DNA from: a virus | Virus record (IMG/VR): IMGVR_UViG_3300020192_000279 | Coordinates: 1 to 64,000 of that record | Reading direction: 5' to 3' (one strand) | DNA length: 64,000 nt | In this document: positions 17,857 through 25,255 of the stretch, piece by piece | How positions within the stretch are numbered: position 1 is the stretch's first letter | How the letters are laid out: each line of letters begins with the position of its first letter | Program-made: the position numbers and the translations under genes | Notes under the pieces: model-generated | Database searches by the model: none | The model's input: only the letters and a program-made list of their open reading frames with translations | What the model was told of the DNA's origin: nothing

Positions 17857-18516
17857 ATGGCAAGCGGAATTCGTTTTTTTGCATGCTCTGGTGCTATGGG
17901 CGGGACGCCCAGTACACGAGCAACACCCAATCTTGAGATTTTCAATCTCGAAGCTGGAGCTACAAATAACCCCAATCGTATGGGCTTTTTTGGACTTGCT
18001 GGTGCTCCAAATAGTGCTGTAATTGTTGGTCAGTACCAAGATCGTACACATCGTTGTGACGAGACTGGTGTTGACTTCGGTACGATGATCAACGTTAAGT
18101 TTACGGGAGCAAGCACTGCTAGTGTATCTGGCGTGCCATTTACAGCCGGTCTCACTAATATTCCTTCGACTTCTGGCACTCTCTTGTGTCGTTTCACCGA
18201 TCCGAACGACACTGCTGTCGTCACGCAGAATGCAACATTCAGTGCTATTGGCTTGACGCCTGGATCTGGTGCTCCAAACGTTGCCAATCTCGTGAGTGCT
18301 GGTATTTTGATCAAGGCCGCTCAACTTCAAGATACGCAAGGCTTTGCTGGAAATGCTTCGTGGCAAAATATCGACAGTAGTGGCTCTGCTTTATCATTAC
18401 AGTCTCAGGCGGTTGCCACAAACGTACACGATTTTCACTTGATTATCAGCGGCACGCCGACTGCTGCTGGACGTAAGATCAACTTTGCGTACTTGTTATT
18501 GTTAGAGTATTTGTAA
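17857..18516 (+). CDS. Virion protein, unknown (219 aa)
   Basis: A 219-aa protein with its own leader and an AAGGA ribosome site 10 nt before the ATG. It is a beta-rich, Ala/Gly/Thr-rich protein with seven Ser-Gly dipeptides (over 3 percent of residues) and no enzymatic motif. It is free of Lys/Glu coiled coil. Separate transcription from a candidate late promoter suggests it is needed in quantity, as for a tail-decorating or head-decorating protein. Identity not recognised. Confidence 0.55.
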   Translation: MASGIRFFACSGAMGGTPSTRATPNLEIFNLEAGATNNPNRMGFFGLAGAPNSAVIVGQYQDRTHRCDETGVDFGTMINVKFTGASTASVSGVPFTAGLTNIPSTSGTLLCRFTDPNDTAVVTQNATFSAIGLTPGSGAPNVANLVSAGILIKAAQLQDTQGFAGNASWQNIDSSGSALSLQSQAVATNVHDFHLIISGTPTAAGRKINFAYLLLLEYL

Positions 18517-18634
18517 GCAACGTCTAGAGGCGTTAAACTCTATCTTGATGCGTGACAACATTTTTCGATAGACGAGTCTATGTCTGTTGGTCATAATGTA
18601 GTGTCAATCACGAAGATGATTTTCACTCGTGGAC

Positions 18635-19096
18635 ATGATCAATATGCTGGCATTCTCTTCAAAACATCCATTTGTTCCTAATCCTGCGAAGGATCCGACC
18701 GCTAGTCGTTGGATTGCCTCCCTCTCTGACGGTACAACCGTTTTCGAGGACGTTACGCCAGGAGAACGAACGGCCTGGGTTCGTCTTAGCGAGTACGTTA
18801 AGGTTCATAAGTTCAAGCTTACGAATCTACGACTAGAAGCGTACGGTCGTCGTGTTGTACTTATGCCTTATCGAGACGATAGTGGCAATCCCCAGATTAA
18901 TGGCTACTGGCAATCCAAGAAGGCTGGGGCATTACTGAATGCAACACAGGTTGACCAGATTAATTGGGTTGGCATTGGCCTGATTAAAGGTCGCGAAATT
19001 CATGTGACGTGGATTGATCATGCTGGCAACGTCTCCTACGAAATAAAGCCGTATAGCGAGACTAATCTCGCGTGCATAGTGAACGACGCAGTATGA
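18635..19096 (+). CDS. Hypothetical protein (153 aa)
   Basis: First gene of the long replication operon. GTG 18629, ATG 18635 and ATG 18644 are all possible starts and none has a strong ribosome site. 18635 is given as a compromise. The product is a mixed alpha/beta protein with a Trp-rich second half ('NGYWQSKKAG', 'VTWIDHAGNVSYEI') and no recognised motif. It overlaps the next gene by ATGA. The preceding 118-nt gap holds an imperfect inverted repeat (AACGTCTAGAGGCGTT) and a partial TAGTGTCAAT match, but nothing certain. Confidence 0.5.
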   Translation: MINMLAFSSKHPFVPNPAKDPTASRWIASLSDGTTVFEDVTPGERTAWVRLSEYVKVHKFKLTNLRLEAYGRRVVLMPYRDDSGNPQINGYWQSKKAGALLNATQVDQINWVGIGLIKGREIHVTWIDHAGNVSYEIKPYSETNLACIVNDAV

Positions 19097-19530
19097 AGTA
19101 CAAGTCGATTACAACGCCCGAAATTGAGCATGATGAAGCCAATATTCTCACGGAGATGCTGTGGCTGAATCGTGATCTACGATCAGACATCTTCCCGTGG
19201 CGTGGCGACAACGGCAAAGAGTGGGGTCGATTCGTCTCGGCCTTCAAGAAGCTCATGGGGCCATCGTTTGGCCTATCCTCCGAGCAACTTGCTTTCTACG
19301 TTTTCAAGTGTAAGCCGCACTACATAAATCCACCAGAGTTTGCCAAGATGGCTGTCGTAGCCCGCAAGCTGTTTAGACGCTATAACATAGACGAAGTATG
19401 TAGACTCTATTCCGATCAACGCCGCGAGTCCATGAAACCCGGACTTGAAAAGGCATCATACAAGCAAGAAAAACCGAAGTCATTCCTGACTTTTTTGAAG
19501 GAGCTAGAACGTGGCGAAGTCAAAGACTGA
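19093..19530 (+). CDS. Hypothetical protein (145 aa)
   Basis: Start chosen at ATG 19093, which forms an ATGA overlap with the upstream stop. The longer GTG start at 19072 is unnecessary. The 145-aa product is helical and charged, with Trp/Phe-rich stretches ('DIFPWRGDNGKEWGRF') and a Lys/Glu C-terminus. It overlaps the recA-like gene by 20 nt and carries that gene's Shine-Dalgarno (AAGGAG) inside its own end. It has no recognised family. Location suggests a role tied to recombination or replication. Confidence 0.5.
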   Translation: MKYKSITTPEIEHDEANILTEMLWLNRDLRSDIFPWRGDNGKEWGRFVSAFKKLMGPSFGLSSEQLAFYVFKCKPHYINPPEFAKMAVVARKLFRRYNIDEVCRLYSDQRRESMKPGLEKASYKQEKPKSFLTFLKELERGEVKD

Positions 19531-20677
19531 TAAGCAGCCCAATGTTCCCGCACAAGTTTCGCTTGAGTTCTTTAGTGGTGAGCTAAGCAACGAAGAAACG
19601 GGCGTGTACGTTGTTGGTGCCAACGCAATGGAAGATCCGCCGGGTAATGAAAGTGGATCGTATACTCTAGACTACGACCTAGTTGTTCCATTTCCAGCGG
19701 GTCGTATTACCGAACTTTATGGAGATGAGGGCACGGGCAAGACAACTATCATTCTTGAAATTATAGGAAGAGCGTTGTCTACTGATCCGACTAAGCGATG
19801 CATGTTTGTCAATATGGAGAAGAGCTTGAATGTTTCGCTCATGAGAACGATTCGTAGTCTACGTCCATTCGTGGAAGAGGCTGTCTCGAAAAAGAATGAT
19901 TGTCGTTTTTGGATCGTCAATACTACAAATGGCGAACAAGCTCTTGAGGCAATGCGTCAGTTTGCTGCCATGTGTCCAGGTGGCATTGCTGCTCTTGACT
20001 CTATTGATGCGGCACAACCCGAGACCGTTCTAGCTGGTGCTATTGGCGAGAACCGAGTTGGTAATCATGGTAAGTTAATGTCTGATGCGATGCGTAAACT
20101 TATCGGTGTAGCCGAACAGAACAATGTTGCGTTAATCTTCACCAATCAAACTCGTAGCAAGATTACGTTGTATGGTGATCCAACTACAACGCCGGGTGGT
20201 GCTGCCGTTGCATTCTATGCGTCTCAACGTATTCGTCTTAAGAAGCCAACTAAGGCAGATATGATTACGATGGCGGATGGTCACATTATTGGTAAGCTGA
20301 TCAATTATAAGGTAGTCAAGAACAAGTTTGCACCAGAGGGGGCAGAAAATGCCATACCTCTACTCTATAATAGCGGTATTTTTCGCGAGCAAGAACTTGT
20401 GATTCAGTGCTGTAACTTTGGTATCTTGCGTTTGGGTGGCAAGGGTGGTAAACAAGTTTATTTACCCAAGCTAGATCGTGCCACCAATGAATTTGTCAAG
20501 AAAGATGTTACGGAACTAGATGGTACATGGATGTCTCAATTCAATGCGTCACGCAAACTATTGCTTGATCCGGCATTGACACTTAAACTTGATCAAGGGT
20601 TAAAAGCATTCCTTAAGACAGATGGACGCCATGATGCTTTAGACGATCTTACAGATGAAGTTTCTGACCCTCAGTAA
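19511..20677 (+). CDS. recA: RecA/UvsX-type recombinase
   Basis: A 388-aa RecA-fold ATPase that polymerises on single-stranded DNA and drives strand exchange in recombination-dependent replication and repair. Walker A is GDEGTGKTT (residues 71-79). The Glu after the next strand lies in 'NMEKSLN', where RecA has its catalytic Glu. Walker B is the hydrophobic strand ending 'AALDSID', and 'FTNQTRSK' corresponds to the RecA 'FINQIR' ATP sensor. The GTG start has GAAGGAG 8-12 nt upstream. It is slightly longer than bacterial RecA (about 350 aa). It is followed, with overlap, by a nuclease gene and the helicase gene. Confidence 0.9.
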   Translation: MAKSKTDKQPNVPAQVSLEFFSGELSNEETGVYVVGANAMEDPPGNESGSYTLDYDLVVPFPAGRITELYGDEGTGKTTIILEIIGRALSTDPTKRCMFVNMEKSLNVSLMRTIRSLRPFVEEAVSKKNDCRFWIVNTTNGEQALEAMRQFAAMCPGGIAALDSIDAAQPETVLAGAIGENRVGNHGKLMSDAMRKLIGVAEQNNVALIFTNQTRSKITLYGDPTTTPGGAAVAFYASQRIRLKKPTKADMITMADGHIIGKLINYKVVKNKFAPEGAENAIPLLYNSGIFREQELVIQCCNFGILRLGGKGGKQVYLPKLDRATNEFVKKDVTELDGTWMSQFNASRKLLLDPALTLKLDQGLKAFLKTDGRHDALDDLTDEVSDPQ

Positions 20678-21077
20678 AAAAGAAGTGCGTCTTGAGATTC
20701 TGCCGAGTAAGTATCCTGTTCGGTCCAGAACTCAGTCTAAGTCTATAGGTCAGTACAATCTGGGACGTGCTATCCGTTCTATTTATGGTATGCAAGCTTT
20801 AGTTCTAGAAGAGTTTCCTATTCCAGAAGAAAGACTTTTTCTTGACTTTTATATGCCACACAACAATCTTGCATTTGAGTTTCAGGGCGTACAACATGAC
20901 AGTTTTAACAAATTCTTTCATGGCGATAAAGATGGCTTCGAGCGTTCAAGGGGCAGAGATCAACGTAAGCGAGACTGGTGCGTGCTCAATAAAATCCTAT
21001 TGATTGAAGTGCGTGATACACTTTCTACTGATGAACTCAAAGATTTGATTCAATCGAACAGGGAAGACGATGAGTAA
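20655..21077 (+). CDS. Vsr-like/PD-(D/E)XK nuclease, possible homing endonuclease
   Basis: A 140-aa protein overlapping recA by 23 nt and the helicase gene by 8 nt. The core is a nuclease-like fold: 'FLDFYMP' followed by 'AFEFQGVQHD', the Asp...Glu-x-Gln-Gly-x-Gln-His signature of Vsr-related and DUF559-like nucleases, then a basic helix and 'ILLIEVRD' strand. I see no separate DNA-binding domain, only a basic N-terminus. Vsr-like (EDxHD) homing endonucleases beside phage recA genes are known (I-Bth0305I), so a recA-targeting homing enzyme is plausible. A repair or resolvase-type nuclease is the alternative. Confidence 0.65.
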   Translation: MKFLTLSKKEVRLEILPSKYPVRSRTQSKSIGQYNLGRAIRSIYGMQALVLEEFPIPEERLFLDFYMPHNNLAFEFQGVQHDSFNKFFHGDKDGFERSRGRDQRKRDWCVLNKILLIEVRDTLSTDELKDLIQSNREDDE

Positions 21078-22572
21078 TATTGCCGCCGAGCAGGTCTTTT
21101 TGGCCGGGGTTATTGCGAACCCAACCAAACTATTTGATTATCTAGACTATCTAGATGATACAGATTTTCAGCACTCAGCCACGAAGATGACATTCGAGGC
21201 TTTGCGTTCGTTGGTTCTGAATAAGGAAGCAACTAACATCACGAAGTCCAAGCTGGTAGCGGAGGCCAAAGCTCTTGGTCACCAGAACTATCTATCAGCC
21301 ACCAAGGATGGGGCGTGGATTGATGAACTCTATAGGGAAAAAGTTGGTGAACAAGAACTAACCGACCTCTTCCTGGAGATTAAGCGTCAGACACTTAAAG
21401 GTAGTTACAGGCGTGCCTTTGAAGACACCAACAACTATCTGACAACTACGTCTGATCCTTTGTCGATCATGATTGGTAAGGTCGAAGATGCGATCATTAG
21501 CCAAGTTAATACACTTGATCGTGGCGAAAACGCTCCTGTACTCCTGACCAAAGGCATTTTCGAGTTCATTGACGCACTCGCGAACGACCCTGGAAATTTA
21601 GGAATAGATTTGGGTTTCCCAATATGGCAAGATCGTGTGGGTCAATTCAGAAACGGGTCTGTAACTTTTGTGGTGGCTACAGCTAAGGCTGGTAAGTCGC
21701 AGTTTGCGTTACGTGCAGCTCTCAATACAGCCCGGAAAGGACTGCCGGTCATCTTGTGTGATAGTGAACTTAACAAGAATGATCAACAGATTCGTCTTGT
21801 GGCTTTGATGGCTCGTGTACCATTCCAGTACATTGAAACTGGTTTTTGGAAGATGACCCCAGAGCAGTTGAAGTTTCATGGAGTAACTGATGAGCAGCAG
21901 ATTTCGCACATTATGGAATGTGGTCGCCGCATTCGTGACCCTGAGTTACGTGAGCGTGTTTTGGCCTTACCCATTACGTACCAATCTATTTCGGGCATGG
22001 ATGTATCTGCCGTCATTCCGCATCTACGTCGCTGGATTCTAAAAGACGTTAAGCCAGACCGTACTACAAAGAATGCACAGTGTTTGGTCGTCTACGACTA
22101 CATTAAGTTGGCGACCGTTTCTGAACTTAAGGCTAATCATAATTTAGCTGAGTGGCAGATGCACGGTATCAACGTAGCGTTGTTACATGACACCATGAAG
22201 AAGTATAATATTCCTTGTCTGGCGTTTGGCCAGACAAATAATGAGGTTGACGAAGGCATCAAGTGTGTTGCTGGTGGTAAGCGTATTAGCGAAAACGTTA
22301 CGTCGGTGAGTTATCTTAAAAGAAAGACAGATGATGAAAGAGCGTTTGACGGCAATGGTTCTCACTATTTACGTGTATTTGTTACACGTTATGGTGCGGG
22401 TACACCGATTGGTCACATCAATTTTGACGCTGATTTGAGTTGTGGTGATTTCAAAGAGATCGGCCTTAGTACCGTGAACTTCAATGAAGAGCGTCAAAAG
22501 CGGTTAGATCAGTTTAAGAAGAGTCGTGACGTAGCCTCGAAGAGAAAGGGGACCGATGATGAAGATGACTGA
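21070..22572 (+). CDS. dnaB: Replicative DNA helicase, DnaB family
   Basis: A 500-aa hexameric-type helicase that unwinds DNA at the fork. The N-terminal 150 residues match the helical DnaB N-domain ('IAAEQVFLAGVIANP...'). The C-terminal RecA-like motor has Walker A 'ATAKAGKSQ' (from residue 203), followed by 'VILCDSELNKNDQQIRLVAL', which corresponds to the DnaB 'SLEM' motif. 'LVVYDYIKLA' is the Walker B-like strand with Asp, and 'AFGQTNNE' the Gln sensor. Length is near DnaB's 470 aa. The order recA, nuclease, helicase, primase fits a replication operon. It overlaps the primase gene by 17 nt. Confidence 0.92.
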   Translation: MSNIAAEQVFLAGVIANPTKLFDYLDYLDDTDFQHSATKMTFEALRSLVLNKEATNITKSKLVAEAKALGHQNYLSATKDGAWIDELYREKVGEQELTDLFLEIKRQTLKGSYRRAFEDTNNYLTTTSDPLSIMIGKVEDAIISQVNTLDRGENAPVLLTKGIFEFIDALANDPGNLGIDLGFPIWQDRVGQFRNGSVTFVVATAKAGKSQFALRAALNTARKGLPVILCDSELNKNDQQIRLVALMARVPFQYIETGFWKMTPEQLKFHGVTDEQQISHIMECGRRIRDPELRERVLALPITYQSISGMDVSAVIPHLRRWILKDVKPDRTTKNAQCLVVYDYIKLATVSELKANHNLAEWQMHGINVALLHDTMKKYNIPCLAFGQTNNEVDEGIKCVAGGKRISENVTSVSYLKRKTDDERAFDGNGSHYLRVFVTRYGAGTPIGHINFDADLSCGDFKEIGLSTVNFNEERQKRLDQFKKSRDVASKRKGTDDEDD

Positions 22573-23611
22573 AAACGAAAAAGGGGCTTTACGTAATCAC
22601 GCAAATCGCAACATTACTTATCTACTTGATAAGCTTGCAATCAACTATACCGATCGTGGAGATGGTCTTATTCAGTCGTGTTGCAAGTGTCAACAACATG
22701 GTGGAGATCGTGATAATCCCACCGCCTTTAGTTGGCGTCCAGGTCTCGGTAGGTGGGTGTGTTGGACTCATCACTGCGAAGAGTCACGAGGCAACGACAT
22801 TTTTGGTCTTGTAAGTAGCATTCTCGGCACCAATTTTCTCGGCACTTCTAAGTGGATTCATGATCGTCTATCTGAGAAGAGTATTGACGTAACTCAAGTC
22901 GCAGCCCCGCCCGAGAATCTTTATCGTGGAACGGCACTTCATACACATGAACCACTCAAGGAGGATAATCTGCGTTTCTTGCAGATGGATCCCGAGTACC
23001 TGATTAAGCGTGGCTTTAGCAAGGAAGTACTAAGAGACTACAACGCTGGATTGTGGCAACGTCCTGGAACATTCATGCATGATCGTGTAGTGTTTCCGAT
23101 TCGAGACCATGATGGATTCTTGGTTGGCTATAGTGGCCGTACTATTCATTCAGAGAAATACTTCACTGAGAAGGGTACCGAGTATCGCAAATGGATTCAT
23201 GGTCGCAACTACAATCTATGGCCAAAGCGTGGCGAACTTTTGATTAGTTCGTTGCTATTCAATCTTAATAGAGCAAAGCGTTTTATGGGTCAGCAGAAGA
23301 AGATGATCGTAGTAGAGGGGCCGCTTGATGGCATGAAGCTGGAAATGTCCGGCATTCATAATTGGGTAGCGACCCTCGGAACGACATTTTGTGCCAACCA
23401 CAGAACTCTATTGGTTAAGTATGGCATTACTGACGTGTACGTCGCTTATGATGATGATGAAAACGATGCCGGTGACAGGGGACTCACGAGACTTAAGCGT
23501 GTTATTGGTGACATCTTTAACGTTCATCAAGTTGGTCTTAATGGATCGCACGACTGCGGCGAACTTCCTATCGAACAACTTCAACTCATTTTCAAGGGTG
23601 TAGGATGCTAA
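22556..23611 (+). CDS. DNA primase, TOPRIM/zinc-binding
   Basis: A 351-aa DnaG-like primase that lays RNA primers for replication. An N-terminal zinc-binding element has Cys42, Cys43, Cys45, His48 and Cys69, His72/73, Cys74. The TOPRIM core starts with 'MIVVEGPLDGMKLEM' (Glu254 is the catalytic Glu) and continues to 'VYVAYDDDENDAGDRG' with the metal-binding Asp cluster. It is shorter than bacterial DnaG (about 580 aa) because it has no C-terminal helicase-binding domain. ATG at 22556 has GAAAGGGG upstream. It overlaps the following nuclease gene by 7 nt. Confidence 0.88.
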   Translation: MMKMTENEKGALRNHANRNITYLLDKLAINYTDRGDGLIQSCCKCQQHGGDRDNPTAFSWRPGLGRWVCWTHHCEESRGNDIFGLVSSILGTNFLGTSKWIHDRLSEKSIDVTQVAAPPENLYRGTALHTHEPLKEDNLRFLQMDPEYLIKRGFSKEVLRDYNAGLWQRPGTFMHDRVVFPIRDHDGFLVGYSGRTIHSEKYFTEKGTEYRKWIHGRNYNLWPKRGELLISSLLFNLNRAKRFMGQQKKMIVVEGPLDGMKLEMSGIHNWVATLGTTFCANHRTLLVKYGITDVYVAYDDDENDAGDRGLTRLKRVIGDIFNVHQVGLNGSHDCGELPIEQLQLIFKGVGC

Positions 23612-24573
23612 AACTCAAATCATGTTCACCTAGCCGTATCAAGACGTACGACATGTGTAAGTTTAAATACTGGCTTACCTATAATTGTCCTGGTATAAAG
23701 CTTAAGACAAATTGGGGGGCGGTACATGGATCTTTGTTGCATGATGTCTTGGAGAATCTTGCTAATGAAAATGATACAGATTGGATGAGTCGTCTGTACA
23801 GGGGGTATGCTGGTGAACTTGCTACGTTAGACCGCAAGGGTCAGTCTGAGATTATGGAGTCACCTCTAGTCTGGGCGAAGACTAAAGATTATCATGACAA
23901 GAAGCCTTACTGTGATACCTGTCCATATAAGCAGGGCGATATATGTGGCATCTCTAAAGAGAAGCTTGATGATCTAACGGGCTGTCCACGGAACTTGTTT
24001 GATGGTTCGGTCAGTATGCTTGAGACGACCATCAAGAAGTATAGAAATGGCATTTGGGACAAGATGCTTCGGGACGCGAAGGGCGTTCCTATCGGCACTG
24101 AGTACTCATTTAATATCAAGCTTACAGGCACGGACGTTCCTCTGATCGGCATTATGGATCTCGTGATCGAAGAAGATCCCGAAACGATTCACATCATTGA
24201 CTATAAGAGTGGTGCTTGGGTACAAAATTATGCTGAGTGTCGCGAAGACATTCAAGTAAAGATCTATTCAATGGCGAGCCGTAAGGAGTTCATTGAAGAC
24301 GTGAACAACAATGGATACAAATACAAGAATGTCATGTTGACTTTCGACTACTTTACCAGCACCCCCATTACTATCGCTTTTACAGCGGAAGAGGATGCTG
24401 AGACGGAAATTTCGACAGTTAAAAAGATTCATGAGATTGAAAACACTAATTGGATTGATCGTATTGTTCGTAGTAACGAAGACTTCTCTCAGCGTTGGGC
24501 TTGGAAGTGTAAGTCGCTTTGCGATACGGAAGTGTGTGCGTCTAAGTGGACGGGAAAGTTCAAGGCGGAATGA
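23605..24573 (+). CDS. Cas4/RecB-like PD-(D/E)XK nuclease with Fe-S cysteines
   Basis: A 322-aa nuclease of the PDDEXK_1 (Cas4/AddB/RecB) superfamily. Active-site landmarks are His46 ('VHGSLLHDVLE'), Asp185 ('GIMDLVI'), Asp199-x-Lys201 ('IIDYKSG') and the Gln-Val-x-x-Tyr helix 'DIQVKIYSM'. One N-terminal Cys (Cys18) and three near the C-terminus (Cys302, Cys306, Cys311) match the layout of [4Fe-4S] Cas4/AddB nucleases. Two further Cys pairs sit in an insert near residues 113-125 ('CDTCPYKQGDIC'). Likely a phage exonuclease working with RecA and the polymerase at DNA ends. No CRISPR genes are nearby, so a Cas4 role in spacer uptake is not supported. Confidence 0.85.
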   Translation: MLKLKSCSPSRIKTYDMCKFKYWLTYNCPGIKLKTNWGAVHGSLLHDVLENLANENDTDWMSRLYRGYAGELATLDRKGQSEIMESPLVWAKTKDYHDKKPYCDTCPYKQGDICGISKEKLDDLTGCPRNLFDGSVSMLETTIKKYRNGIWDKMLRDAKGVPIGTEYSFNIKLTGTDVPLIGIMDLVIEEDPETIHIIDYKSGAWVQNYAECREDIQVKIYSMASRKEFIEDVNNNGYKYKNVMLTFDYFTSTPITIAFTAEEDAETEISTVKKIHEIENTNWIDRIVRSNEDFSQRWAWKCKSLCDTEVCASKWTGKFKAE

Positions 24574-24574
24574 T

Positions 24575-25255
24575 ATGTCGAAATCAGTAGTACGTATTAT
24601 GTGTTGGAAACGCTCACACGTTACCGAATTTGTCATGAATAGGAGTCAGGAGCAGAAACTTGAATCGGATATTCCTAAGATGAAAAAGGTGTGTCCTGAT
24701 TGTAAGCCAGAAAATTCTGCCATTACGATTGTGAGTGGTGCAACAGTGTTTAGTCCAGCGAAAGGCTATCGTTGCGAGCATGGTCACTTGAGTCTAATCT
24801 CGACGCTCGGCGAGCAACTAAACGTCTGTTTTGGCCCCAGTAATGATGAATTTGTAAACGTTGCAGGATCGCTGGCCGACTTGCCGAATCGGGTTGACGA
24901 GGGTCACATTGCGTGTAATCATGTAGTGGATGGAAAGATGTGCGACTGTAAGCTAACCGCTATTGATGACTTTGTTCTGAATTACCCGTCGTCTCCTGGT
25001 ATCAAAACCAGAATGCGTATTGGTGATGTGTGGGATCGTCATGGTATCGAGCCGGTACGTACAGGCAACTATGACGGACAGGGCGGCTATAATGAGAGTC
25101 GTTCACAGAAAGCTAACAACGATCGGTTGGCTCGTATGAGCAGAGCACGCAATACGTCGAAGGACCGTCAGCCCGGCAAGACAATCAATAAGGCCACGAA
25201 AACAGATTACGGACATCGCAACAAGTCGTCCGTAAATCCAGACAGACTCAAATGA
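24575..25255 (+). CDS. Zinc-ribbon protein, unknown (226 aa)
   Basis: ATG at 24575 lies 1 nt after the upstream stop and has AAGGCGGA before it. The longer frame from 24395 runs through the upstream gene and is rejected. The 226-aa product has CPDC (near residue 36), a C-x-H-x-H cluster ('RCEHGHLSLI'), and a second CNH...CDC group. The C-terminal 60 residues are Arg/Lys/Asn-rich and probably disordered. It looks like a nucleic-acid-binding accessory protein. Tight coupling (ATGA) to the polymerase gene suggests a replication role, but no family is recognised. Confidence 0.6.
   Translation: MSKSVVRIMCWKRSHVTEFVMNRSQEQKLESDIPKMKKVCPDCKPENSAITIVSGATVFSPAKGYRCEHGHLSLISTLGEQLNVCFGPSNDEFVNVAGSLADLPNRVDEGHIACNHVVDGKMCDCKLTAIDDFVLNYPSSPGIKTRMRIGDVWDRHGIEPVRTGNYDGQGGYNESRSQKANNDRLARMSRARNTSKDRQPGKTINKATKTDYGHRNKSSVNPDRLK

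Noticed and set aside
17839-18366. 175-aa minus-strand frame over the 17857 gene
   Set aside because: Overlaps a plus-strand gene with good leader and ribosome site; Arg/Ser/Cys-rich shadow composition.
23605-24573. CRISPR Cas4
   Set aside because: No repeats or other cas genes in the window; the neighbourhood is replication and recombination.
24395-24574. Upstream extension of the zinc-ribbon gene
   Set aside because: Would run 180 nt inside the Cas4-like gene; ATG 24575 with its own ribosome site is a better start.
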